Positions 50,574 to 58,294 of a DNA stretch of 64,000 bases are shown one piece after another. The position numbers and the translations under genes were made by a program. Position 1 is the first letter of the stretch, and every line of letters begins with the position of its first letter. Origin of the DNA: Phycisphaeraceae bacterium (GTDB lineage: Bacteria > Planctomycetota > Phycisphaerae > Phycisphaerales > UBA1924); contig JAHBXL010000011.1 of NCBI GenBank assembly GCA_019636495.1, forward strand, positions 62,001-126,000, given 5' to 3'. The notes under the pieces were generated by a model. That model was given only the letters and a program-made list of their open reading frames with translations, had not been told where the DNA came from and made no database searches.

Positions 50574-50879
50574 TCACGCGGCACACACCGCCGCCCGTTC
50601 GGGCGAGGACGCCTCCACGCGGCGAACCGTGAAGGCGTCCTCGCCGAACTCACGCAGAAGGAACGAGGTGAACATGCGGACGACCGCCGAACCGACAGCA
50701 GTGGAGCCGTCGATGGTGAGACCGCGCCGGGGCTCGTCGACCGCGAAGCTCACGTCCATGCGAACGAGCGCTCCGCTGAAGAGGCCTTCGGCGGCGATCA
50801 TCGCCAGGTGCAGGGTCGCTTCCGCGTCGGTGAGCGCGACGCCCTTGTCGAATGTGAAGCGGTACACGCCGGTGGTCAT
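50574..50879 (-). CDS. Small unknown phage protein
   Basis: Seen: 101 residues with an alpha/beta pattern (GVYRFTFDKGVALTDAEATLHLAMIAAEGLF; RMDVSFAVDE; DAFTVRRVE). ATG at 50879 has GGAG upstream. No known motif. Between the sigma factor and the Sak4 genes, probably early expression. Confidence 0.5.
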   Translation of the reverse strand: MTTGVYRFTFDKGVALTDAEATLHLAMIAAEGLFSGALVRMDVSFAVDEPRRGLTIDGSTAVGSAVVRMFTSFLLREFGEDAFTVRRVEASSPERAAVCAA

Positions 50880-50955
50880 GGGAGGCTCCCGAGTCCGCAC
50901 TCGGGCGGCTCTCCCCGGCTACCTACGCCATCCGGCGTGCTCCTGTCCGCCCGCC

Positions 50956-51534
50956 TCACTCCGCGCCGAAGCCACCCGCCGCGAACCGATTCCGCAGTTC
51001 GGCGATGCGATTGCGGACCTGGCGGCGCGAAATCCCCAGATCGCGCGCCGCCGCGACCTCCGAACCCTCACGGAGGAAGCGGCAGAGCTCGGCCAGATCC
51101 GGGGGCAGCGCCGCCACGATCTCGCGGATCGACTCGCGGACGATGAACTCGTCCGCGGGCGACGGCACATCGAGTCCCAGACGGCGTACCGCGTCGGCTT
51201 CGCCCAGCGCCGCTGACCCGGTCACCGGGTCCGTGGACGCCTGCTCGCGGAGAGTCTCGATTGACCGCAGGTTGAGGCCGCCGGCCCGCTTGGCCCGGCG
51301 GCGGGCACGCAGCAGCGTGATCGCGGCGGAGTCCAGGACGCGGGACACGAACGTGCGGAACTGGCTTCGGGCCGGATCGAACTGGTCGATGCGGGTGGCG
51401 AGGATCAGCGTGAGATCATGCAGGACGTCGTCCCGCTCCGCGCCGCGGAACGCGGGGGACGCCATGAGGCGGCGGGCCTTGATCAGGATGAGTGTGCGGA
51501 TGTATGAGTCGTTCAGTGATGCGCCGTTGGTCAC
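50956..51534 (-). CDS. ECF-like sigma-70 family factor
   Basis: Seen: 192 residues with sigma region 2 features (RDDVLHDLTLILATRIDQFDP; FRTFVSRVLDSAAITLLRARRR) and a region 4 helix-turn-helix at the C-terminus (AARDLGISRRQVRNRIAELRNRF). The GTG start has GGAGG seven bases before it. Known: small group IV sigmas redirect RNA polymerase to specific promoters; phage-borne ones usually drive late or middle genes. Inferred role in switching phage transcription. Promoter sequences it recognises were not determined. Confidence 0.8.
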   Translation of the reverse strand: MTNGASLNDSYIRTLILIKARRLMASPAFRGAERDDVLHDLTLILATRIDQFDPARSQFRTFVSRVLDSAAITLLRARRRAKRAGGLNLRSIETLREQASTDPVTGSAALGEADAVRRLGLDVPSPADEFIVRESIREIVAALPPDLAELCRFLREGSEVAAARDLGISRRQVRNRIAELRNRFAAGGFGAE

Positions 51535-51749
51535 GGGTGACCTCCGGGGCCGGAGTCATCACCCGCCTGTGCCAACCTCGCGCCGCGGCGCACGCCACGG
51601 ACACTCACGAGCTTGTAGCGACCGGCGGGTTATGGCCCTCGTGGCCCTCGGACCCACCCGCCGGTGTCGCGGTTCTGAACAGCCCGCGACGCGCACATGA
51701 GTTGTCGAACAACGCGCAGAGGCCTGTTTTCACGGCACCTGCACGATCT
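51535..51749. other. 215-base gap upstream of sigma factor gene
   Basis: No convincing coding frame. The gap separates the sigma gene from the two-gene unit at 51750-53866 and is a plausible promoter region for the sigma-to-helicase unit. No clear -10/-35 pair or hairpin was identified by eye. Confidence 0.45.
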
Positions 51750-52700
51750 TCAGAATCTTCCGCCTTTGTCGCGGCGGTGCGACGCGACAGTCCGCGTGAC
51801 CGACTCGCTGTCCTCCGAGTTCAGCACGGCCTTTGCCCCACCGGCGCGCGTAACCGCCCGCTGGACCATGTCCTTGGTGACCGGCTTGCCTCTCTCCTTG
51901 GTCAGCGCTGTGGCCGCCTCACGCATCGAGCCGTGCTGGCGGTACGCCGCGAGGAGGTTGCTATCCGCCAGGTGTGACGACAACTCTGCCTTCAACTGGC
52001 GACGCACGACCAGTTTCTTGCCCTTCGGCTCGATCGGGATCGCGTGCATCTGAGACTGCAGGTCATCCGCGCGGCTCACGAGGTCGTGAAGCAATAGGGC
52101 ATCGACGTGCAACCGCGTGCCGTTGTGCGAGAGGACGCGGGACAGCGCCACGCACGCCGGCGTGCGTCCCGGCCAGACGGTTGGGGGAGGCTCTCCTCCC
52201 GCGAAGAGAACGATCGGCCGGCCGGTCTGACCGATGTGCGCGGCAATTCTCGCGCCGTCTTCAGTGTCGGGCTGTCGGAACAGCACAACCTCGCGCGACG
52301 ACTGACCCATCCGCGTGGTACCCAACCGCCAAAGGCGGCCCGGCTCGACCGGCCTTACAGGACCGGTCAGTGCGAGCCCAGCCGCGATCAGCGCCGCCAC
52401 CATGTCCACATCGACCGTCCACCGCCGGAGCCCATCGAGATCGATCTCGACCCTGACTGCATCGGGGCACGGGATGAAGAACCGTCGGGGGGCGGACTCG
52501 GGCAGTTCCAGCACCTCTTCGACGTGACCGTCCTCGCACGACGGGCAGGCAATCGAGGTCGCCGCGCTGGTCTCCTTGAGCACGCCCGCCTCGAGCAACC
52601 ATTTTCGATCGGCGGGCGGCCACGACGCCAGTTCGGAGGCGGAGAACTCGGGCTCGGTCGTGTCGAAGCATGCCCACAGGATGGAGAGGGTGTGGTTCAC
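51750..52700 (-). CDS. Unknown protein with zinc-ribbon-like Cys pair and HTH-like C-terminus
   Basis: Not recognised. Seen: 316 residues; an N-terminal helical domain, one CPSC pair near residue 52, a beta/alpha middle (AVRVEIDLDGLRRWTVDVDMVAALIAAGL; RPIVLFAGGE), and a C-terminal helix-turn-helix-like segment with KDMVQRAVTRAGGAK. The GTG start overlaps the upstream gene's TGA, so the two form one operon controlled by the palindrome at 53905-53921. Inferred: a DNA-associated partner of the 389-residue protein. It lies downstream of an XRE-ImmA switch, so it is probably a repressed effector or early gene. Confidence 0.5.
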   Translation of the reverse strand: MNHTLSILWACFDTTEPEFSASELASWPPADRKWLLEAGVLKETSAATSIACPSCEDGHVEEVLELPESAPRRFFIPCPDAVRVEIDLDGLRRWTVDVDMVAALIAAGLALTGPVRPVEPGRLWRLGTTRMGQSSREVVLFRQPDTEDGARIAAHIGQTGRPIVLFAGGEPPPTVWPGRTPACVALSRVLSHNGTRLHVDALLLHDLVSRADDLQSQMHAIPIEPKGKKLVVRRQLKAELSSHLADSNLLAAYRQHGSMREAATALTKERGKPVTKDMVQRAVTRAGGAKAVLNSEDSESVTRTVASHRRDKGGRF

Positions 52701-53866
52701 TTGGTCACCTCCCAGAGGCGGAGGCAACGTTCGCCGATGGCACGCTGAGCATCGGGGCGGCTCTTGAGATCGCACGAGTTCGGGCAACTCACGCTGAAGC
52801 TGACGCTCCGTGCCCGCGCGTTGCCGGCAAACACGAGTTGAAACGACATCTGCCTGACCCGAAGGCGATCAAGCGGAAGCCGCGCCGTGTTCAGATACTC
52901 CTGGATCGCCCGGTCGAGGCCGCCGCCCCCGCGACGATCGATGCCCAACTCGACATACTCCGCCGGGCGATCCACCACCTGCAGACGGGCGCGGGTGATC
53001 TTCACCTCGGCGATCCGGTCCCCGGGGTCCGTTGGCATCGCGCGGCCGGGCTTGAGGAGATGGTCCAGGGAGTACGCCGGGCGCAGCGGGTCGGCCGGAC
53101 CAACGTCCAGGCCCATGACAGCCTTGCAGAATGCCTTCTGGAGCGGCTCGTACACGGCCTTCCCGCCCGGCGCGAACATCTCCAGCGAACCATCGCCGGG
53201 ATTGAAGACGAAGACGTTGTCGAACGCCCGACGCTCCTCGCGGCGCACAACCTGGCCGTCGTTCTCGAACACGGCGGGCGCATCGGGGTAGTCCTCCAGG
53301 TATGCGAAGAAGTACTCGCTCCCGTTGGTGCGCTGGTAGTGCTCCACCACGCAGAACCGACCGCGCATCTGGGTGCTCCAGTAGAAGCCGGTCAGTGCCT
53401 GCTGAAGAGCCGCCTTGTGCGCATCCGTCACGGCGATGGCGTTCTTCGGCAGCGTGTTGCGCTTGATCCAGTAACGGCCGGAAGAGAGGGCGTCAGCGCG
53501 GGCGAAGTGGGCGGCCCAATTGAACGCCGTGCGGGCGTTGAGGTAGGTCCACATGGCCCTGTCGGCCTTGCCGGGGTAGGCGTGACACTCCGCGAGGCGT
53601 TGGGGCGCGCTCCGCTGAATCTCCTCCACCAGCACCTTGACGCCCCGATCGTCTGCGAGTTCATTGATATCCTGGAGGACGACCTGCACGATCTCCCGCT
53701 TGTCGTCGGGCATCTTCTGCCACGCGGCGAACACCGTTCCCATGTCGGTGTCGCCGAGCCCGTTCCACGCCACGCCCTCGAGCCCGCCGTGCAGGTCGAA
53801 GAAGGGTCGCAACAGGTCGTTGCGGATGTGCTTGAGGATTTTGCGGGGATCAAACGGCTTGCTCAT
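52697..53866 (-). CDS. Unknown 389-residue protein under XRE/ImmA control
   Basis: Not recognised. Seen: 389 residues, soluble, N-terminal basic helices (MSKPFDPRKILKHIRN), a middle strand-rich region (RGRFCVVEHYQRTNG; VFVFNPGDGSLEMFAPG) and a C-terminal basic part with one CPNSC pair (FSVSCPNSCDLKSR). No walker, nuclease or TM motif is visible. ATG at 53866 has GGAG about 8 bases upstream. The palindrome at 53905-53921 lies about 40 bases before the start, and a terminator ends the XRE-ImmA unit just upstream. Inferred: a repressed effector or an early phage gene. Confidence 0.5.
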   Translation of the reverse strand: MSKPFDPRKILKHIRNDLLRPFFDLHGGLEGVAWNGLGDTDMGTVFAAWQKMPDDKREIVQVVLQDINELADDRGVKVLVEEIQRSAPQRLAECHAYPGKADRAMWTYLNARTAFNWAAHFARADALSSGRYWIKRNTLPKNAIAVTDAHKAALQQALTGFYWSTQMRGRFCVVEHYQRTNGSEYFFAYLEDYPDAPAVFENDGQVVRREERRAFDNVFVFNPGDGSLEMFAPGGKAVYEPLQKAFCKAVMGLDVGPADPLRPAYSLDHLLKPGRAMPTDPGDRIAEVKITRARLQVVDRPAEYVELGIDRRGGGGLDRAIQEYLNTARLPLDRLRVRQMSFQLVFAGNARARSVSFSVSCPNSCDLKSRPDAQRAIGERCLRLWEVTK

Positions 53867-53904
53867 GGGATTCGTCTCCGACGGGGTTGAGAGAGTGGAT
53901 TGAC

Positions 53905-53921
53905 AGTGTGTATTACACACT
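53905..53921. promoter_or_regulatory. 17-bp palindromic operator, strong copy
   Basis: Seen: AGTGTGTATTACACACT is a perfect palindrome (8-bp arms, one central base) about 40 bases upstream of the 389-residue gene. A degenerate copy (AGTGTTTACTACACACC) lies at 55127-55143, upstream of the XRE gene. TAATAC within the minus-strand sequence could be the -10. Known: XRE repressors bind short palindromes. Inferred: the XRE protein represses the two-gene unit here. Confidence 0.65.
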
Positions 53922-53934
53922 AAACGAGGAGAAG

Positions 53935-53967
53935 AAAAAAAAACGGCCCGCTCAGAAGAGCATGGGC
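53935..53967 (-). terminator. Rho-independent terminator after ImmA gene
   Basis: Seen on the minus strand: a GCCC...GGGC outer stem with a GCTC/GAGC inner stem closing a TTCT loop, then CG and nine T. It overlaps the last bases of the ImmA-type gene. Known: GC stem followed by a T run is the standard intrinsic terminator. It separates the XRE-ImmA transcript from the downstream two-gene unit. Confidence 0.75.
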
Positions 53968-54710
53968 TCGGACTTGCGCAGCAACAGCCCCAGGGCCTCC
54001 AGGCGGTACATCATCGCCTCCGCCGACACCTTGAACCTTTCTGCCACGGGGCGAGCCACATGCTCGAGCATGGCGTTGTCGATTGTCTTCGGGTCCATCG
54101 CCAACCCGCCCCGGTGAAGCACCTCGGCGGCGATGATGTTCTGCTGCCTCGGGCGCAGAGAGTCGAGCGTGATCGCGTCGAGCCCGTGGATCTCGCGCCA
54201 GGACGTGAGGACGAGCTTGGCGGGCATCAGCAGGTACGCGGCGAACTTGTTCGCTTGGACCTCGACCGCAGCCCGCGACCCGTCCCGGCAGACATACGTC
54301 GGCTGTGCCGCCGAGGCGCCGGCGTGCAGCAGCCCCTGCGCTGTGTCGGGCGTGTAGAGCTGGCGGTGAAGCCACCAATGCCCGATTTCATGAGCAAGGG
54401 TGTAGTGGTAACGCCCCTCTTTCCGCTTGTTCGCCTGGGTATCGAGGCTCTGATCAATCCCGATCTTCTTCAGGGGAATCCAGATCGCGCCGTTGACGTC
54501 CGCGTCGCCGAACAGAGTCTGCAGGTCCATCATCTCGACGGTCAGGCCGAGGAAGACCTCCGCGATGTCGTCAACCGGAATCCCGGGCGCAAGCGGCTCC
54601 CCGCTCTGCTGGGCGTACTGCGCGAGCAGCACATCGGCGTGTTCCTCGATGTGCTTGTCGGGAAGAAACTTCGGCTCGTTGGGCTGCTTGGTCGCGGTCA
54701 GAGACCTCAT
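53952..54710 (-). CDS. ImmA/IrrE-family zinc metallopeptidase
   Basis: Seen: 252 residues with the zinc-binding HEIGH motif (107-111) in LAHEIGHWWLHR, a downstream helix with a Glu (AVEVQANKFAAYLLMP) typical of the family's third ligand region, and a C-terminal helical domain. Known: ImmA/IrrE peptidases cleave an XRE-type repressor encoded beside them and derepress genes. The XRE gene lies 7 bases upstream, so this pair is a standard switch. Inferred target: the XRE protein and, through it, the two genes at 52697-53866. Confidence 0.88.
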   Translation of the reverse strand: MRSLTATKQPNEPKFLPDKHIEEHADVLLAQYAQQSGEPLAPGIPVDDIAEVFLGLTVEMMDLQTLFGDADVNGAIWIPLKKIGIDQSLDTQANKRKEGRYHYTLAHEIGHWWLHRQLYTPDTAQGLLHAGASAAQPTYVCRDGSRAAVEVQANKFAAYLLMPAKLVLTSWREIHGLDAITLDSLRPRQQNIIAAEVLHRGGLAMDPKTIDNAMLEHVARPVAERFKVSAEAMMYRLEALGLLLRKSEPMLF

Positions 54711-54716
54711 GCGGCA

Positions 54717-55082
54717 TCAGTCCTTCTTGGGTTTCTTGCTCATGTCCTCGGCCATTTTGGTCAGTTGTTCGATTTGCTGTGGCGTCAGGCCCTTGGCGTG
54801 ACGCAGGAAGGACGCCATCTCGATCGGCCGCTTCTCGATCAGCCCCGCCACGTCCTGCGCCATCCGGCCCGCGGCGACGATCAGCTCATCCGCGTCGGCC
54901 TCGAGGACCTCCGCCATCTTACGGATTCGATCCACCGGCGGTGGCGCGAAGTTCCCCTGCTCGATCTGCGAGACGTAGGTCGGGCTCAGCCCGACCCGAT
55001 CGGCAAACTTGCGCAGGGTGAGCTTCTTCTCCGTCCTCTTCTCGCGGATCAGCTCACCGAAGTGCTTCTTCTTGGACGACAT
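54717..55082 (-). CDS. XRE-family transcriptional regulator
   Basis: Seen: 121 residues with an N-terminal XRE helix-turn-helix (TLRKFADRVGLSPTYVSQIEQG) and a C-terminal helical part ending in a Lys-rich tail (KKPKKD). The ATG at 55082 follows the operator at 55127-55143; the longer frame to 55145 is rejected. Known: XRE repressors paired with ImmA/IrrE are cleaved to release DNA. Inferred: it represses its own unit and the downstream two-gene unit. Confidence 0.85.
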   Translation of the reverse strand: MSSKKKHFGELIREKRTEKKLTLRKFADRVGLSPTYVSQIEQGNFAPPPVDRIRKMAEVLEADADELIVAAGRMAQDVAGLIEKRPIEMASFLRHAKGLTPQQIEQLTKMAEDMSKKPKKD

Positions 55083-55126
55083 GGTTTCCAACTCCGCGAG
55101 CGTACCCACGCCCAATGCTGCTGTCC

Positions 55127-55143
55127 AGTGTTTACTACACACC
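55127..55143. promoter_or_regulatory. 17-bp palindromic operator, degenerate copy
   Basis: Seen: AGTGTTTACTACACACC matches the palindrome at 53905-53921 at 14 of 17 positions and lies about 45 bases upstream of the XRE ATG, right after the hsdR stop. Inferred: an autoregulatory site of lower affinity. No clear -10/-35 was identified. Confidence 0.5.
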
Positions 55144-55148
55144 ACATT

Positions 55149-58100
55149 TCAACCGACAGGCTTTCCCCCATCCTGCTGTTCCGCACGGATTTGTTCGTAG
55201 ACCTGCCGGCGGAGGTGCTCCTCCACGAGCCTTTGGAAGTTGGGCTCGTTCATGAACCGCGCAAAGATCTCCTCGTTTTGCTCCATCCGATCGATGAACA
55301 AGCCTTCGAGCGCCTTGCCGAACACATACTTGAAGTTCTCGATCGAGTTGGCCGACGCCGCCTGCCGCAGCGCCTCATTGGCGACGGCGTCCTCTCGAAC
55401 GGAATCCAGAAACAACTGATCGGCGGGCTTGAAGTCGGTGCCAAACCGCTCGTTGAGAATGTCGATGAGCTCAGAAAGCTCGACCTCCTCATCTCCCGAC
55501 ATGCCGGTGCCGACGGCTGTCGGACCCTTCAGTTCGCCGCCAGCGCCGGGCTCCAGCACGATCGAACCCTCACTGATCTTCTGAAGGCGGTAGTACTTCA
55601 GGGCGACCTCGTCATCGAAGTTGTACTGTGGGCCATACGCTCGGCGCGGGAGTTTCGCGGCAAGGAATCGGGTGAACGTGTAGAGCTTCTCCAGGTCGCT
55701 GTCGGCGAACGGAATGATCTGTGACAGGAAGGCGTACAGTCCCCGGAACGCGAACAGCAGGCTGCGGAACTCCTCCTGTGCCTCCTCCTTCGCCTTGACC
55801 CACTCCTTCTCGGGCATCGTCGCGCGCACGTCGTCGCGCAGCGCCTTGAACCGCTCGACGGCCGGATCGATGGCGGCATTCATCTTCGCGTGGTCCGCCG
55901 GCGTCTGGTTAGCCTTGCCCCGGAAGAACACCGCGCAGAACTGCTCGACCTCATCGGCGTGGTAAACACCGAACTCGGCCAGCCGTGCTTGCAGCGTGTA
56001 CAGCTGCTGAGGATCGGAACGTTCCCCGACGATCGGCTGCTCGTAGTACGGCTTGAACGCCTCGAGGATCTCAGACCGCTCGTTGTAGAAATCCAGCACG
56101 AACGTGTCGTCCTTGCCCGCGTGCGTGCGATTCAGGCGCGACAGCGTCTGCACCGCCTGGATGCCCGCGAGGCGCTTGTCCACGTACATCGTGTGCAACA
56201 ACGGCTGGTCGAACCCCGTCTGGTACTTCTCGGCAACCAGCAGGATCTGGAACTCTTCGGTGGCGAACTTCTGCGGCAGTTCCTTCCCGTCGATCCCCGC
56301 GTTCATCCCGCCCTCGGTGTAGTGCTTATTCGGGTCGAGATCATCCACAACCACGCCAGAGAACGCGACCAGCGTTTTCACGTCGGTGTATCCATTGTCT
56401 TTGATGTACTTGTCAAAGGCCTGCTTGTACCGAACCGCGTGCATCCGGCTGGCCGTGACGACCATCGCCTTGGCCTTGCCGCCGATCTTGTGCCGCGTGG
56501 ATGCGCGGAAGTGCTCGACCATGATCTCGGTCTTCTGCTCCAGATTGTGCGGATGCAGCGTCATGAAGCGGGCGAGCGCCTTGGCGGCCTTTCGCTTCGA
56601 GACGTTCGGATCGTCCTCGATCGACTTGATCAGGCCAAAGTAGGTCTTGTACGTCGTGTAGTTCTTCAGCACGTCCAGGATGAAGCCCTCCTCGATCGCC
56701 TGGCGCATGCTGTATAGATGGAAGGGCGCCGGCCGACCGTCGGTGCCCATTCGCCCGAACACTTCCAGAGTCTTGTACTTCGGCGTCGCCGTGAACGCGA
56801 AGAACGAGATGTTCGGCTGGCGGCCGCGCTTCAACATCGTGCGGAGGATCTCCTCCTCCCCGTCCGCACCCTCCTCGCCCTCTTTGATCCCCTGAGCCTC
56901 CGCCTGCTTCCGGGCCTCCTGCTTGATGTGGTCCGCAGCGAGAACCCCTTTCAACTCCGTCGCCGTCTCCCCGGACTGGCTGCTGTGAGCCTCATCGACA
57001 ATCACCGCGTACCGGCGATCGGGGAGCCCGCCAACCTTCTCGGTGACGAACGGGAACTTCTGCAGGGTGGTGATGATGATCGGCACGCCGGATTTGATTG
57101 CCTCCGCCAGCTGGGCGGAGTTCTCGTCGATCTTCTGGACCACTCCGTGCTTGTGCTCGAACTGGTAGATGGTGTCCTGGAGCTGCTGATCGAGCACGAC
57201 GCGGTCGGTGACGACGATGACGGAATCGAAGACGCGGCCGTCCTTGTCATCGTGCAGGCTGGCGAGGCGATGGGCTAGCCAGCCGATGGAGTTGCTCTTC
57301 CCGCTGCCGGCCGAGTGCTGCACCAAGTAGTTGTGGCCCGCGCCGAGCGCCCTGGCGTCCGCTTCCATCCGCCGCACCACATCGAGCTGGTGGTAGCGCG
57401 GGAAGATCATCGTTTCCTTCCGCACCTTTCGTCCCGCCGTGCCCGAGGTGAATCGCTTCTCCTCCACCTGCAAATGGAGGAATCGGGAAATGATGTCCAG
57501 CAGCGAGTCGCGCTGCCACGTCTGCTCCCACAGATAGGAAGTCCGGTGCCCGGCAGGGTTCTCTGGATTCCCCGCCCCGGTGCCGTTGCCCATGTTGAAG
57601 GGCAGGAAGAACGTCTCTTTCCCCTTGAGCCGCGTGGTCATCCAGACGACATCCGGATCGACCGCGAAATGCACCAATGTCCGCTGCTTGAACGCCAGCA
57701 ACAGTTCGCGTTCATCGCGGTCCAGGCGATACTGCGTCTTCGCGTGCTCGGCGGTCTGCCCGCTCATCTGGTTCTTCAGCTCCGCCGTGACGATCGGAAG
57801 CCCGTTGAGTGCGAGCACCACGTCGATACTCTTCTCGTTCGTGCCCGAGTAGTGCACCTGCCGCGTCACCGTGAGCACGTTCATCCCGTAAAGCCGCAGC
57901 GTCTCAGGATTCAGCCCGCTCGAAGGCTTGAAGTACGCCACATCGATCTGCCGGCCGTAGCACTTGAAGCCGTGCCGAATGACCTCCAACGACCCCCGCT
58001 CGCTCGCGGCGATCGCTTTGCATAGCGATTCAACGAGCACCTCGCCGGTGTTGCTCGCGTGCAGTTTCTCCAGCGCCGACCACGTCTGCGGCTGCGTCGC

Positions 58101-58268
58101 CTTGATGAAGGACACGAACACGCCCGGATACAGCGCCCGCGCCCGGTCGTACCCATCCTGGGCCGTCGCGGCGTCGTAGTCGCGGTTGTCGCCCTTGGCG
58201 TAGCCGTGAGCGAGAAGGTGGTCCTCGATGGCGGCCTCGAAGGCCTTCTCTTTGTAGTCAGCGGGCAT
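55149..58268 (-). CDS. hsdR: Type I restriction endonuclease, R subunit
   Basis: Cuts unmethylated DNA after ATP-driven translocation. Seen: 1039 residues; the endonuclease motif IDVVLALNGLPIVTAELKNQ (about 147-167, Asp...ExK); a helicase core with Walker A HSAGSGKSNSI (about 317-326), VIVDEAHSSQ near 420, and later motifs; a C-terminal helical domain. GGAG lies about 7 bases before the ATG. It is the last gene of the operon. It is unusual that the DUF262, HELAH peptidase and CBS-like genes lie between hsdS and hsdR; their positions suggest co-expression with the system. Confidence 0.92.
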   Translation of the reverse strand: MPADYKEKAFEAAIEDHLLAHGYAKGDNRDYDAATAQDGYDRARALYPGVFVSFIKATQPQTWSALEKLHASNTGEVLVESLCKAIAASERGSLEVIRHGFKCYGRQIDVAYFKPSSGLNPETLRLYGMNVLTVTRQVHYSGTNEKSIDVVLALNGLPIVTAELKNQMSGQTAEHAKTQYRLDRDERELLLAFKQRTLVHFAVDPDVVWMTTRLKGKETFFLPFNMGNGTGAGNPENPAGHRTSYLWEQTWQRDSLLDIISRFLHLQVEEKRFTSGTAGRKVRKETMIFPRYHQLDVVRRMEADARALGAGHNYLVQHSAGSGKSNSIGWLAHRLASLHDDKDGRVFDSVIVVTDRVVLDQQLQDTIYQFEHKHGVVQKIDENSAQLAEAIKSGVPIIITTLQKFPFVTEKVGGLPDRRYAVIVDEAHSSQSGETATELKGVLAADHIKQEARKQAEAQGIKEGEEGADGEEEILRTMLKRGRQPNISFFAFTATPKYKTLEVFGRMGTDGRPAPFHLYSMRQAIEEGFILDVLKNYTTYKTYFGLIKSIEDDPNVSKRKAAKALARFMTLHPHNLEQKTEIMVEHFRASTRHKIGGKAKAMVVTASRMHAVRYKQAFDKYIKDNGYTDVKTLVAFSGVVVDDLDPNKHYTEGGMNAGIDGKELPQKFATEEFQILLVAEKYQTGFDQPLLHTMYVDKRLAGIQAVQTLSRLNRTHAGKDDTFVLDFYNERSEILEAFKPYYEQPIVGERSDPQQLYTLQARLAEFGVYHADEVEQFCAVFFRGKANQTPADHAKMNAAIDPAVERFKALRDDVRATMPEKEWVKAKEEAQEEFRSLLFAFRGLYAFLSQIIPFADSDLEKLYTFTRFLAAKLPRRAYGPQYNFDDEVALKYYRLQKISEGSIVLEPGAGGELKGPTAVGTGMSGDEEVELSELIDILNERFGTDFKPADQLFLDSVREDAVANEALRQAASANSIENFKYVFGKALEGLFIDRMEQNEEIFARFMNEPNFQRLVEEHLRRQVYEQIRAEQQDGGKPVG

Positions 58269-58294
58269 GAAACGTCTCCATCAGAACTGATCGA

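Larger units (their letters stand above)
23514..51534 (-). mobile_element. Prophage or GTA-like cluster (siphovirus-like, no integrase seen)
   Basis: Seen: a continuous run of minus-strand genes from an ECF-like sigma factor through replication genes to terminase, portal, protease-capsid fusion and tail proteins including a tape measure, ending in the Hint protein. Only one block (40720-42525) is on the plus strand. Known: this gene order matches siphovirus-type prophages with lambda-type terminase and portal. I could not find an integrase, excisionase, endolysin, holin-endolysin pair, tail fibre or att site, so the left and right ends are inferred from gene content. The XRE-ImmA cassette at 51750-55143 may be its control region. 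Confidence 0.75.

Noticed and set aside
50488..50586. Longer start for the Sak4-like ATPase
   Set aside because: The extra residues lack similarity, and the ATG at 50487 has a good ribosome site.
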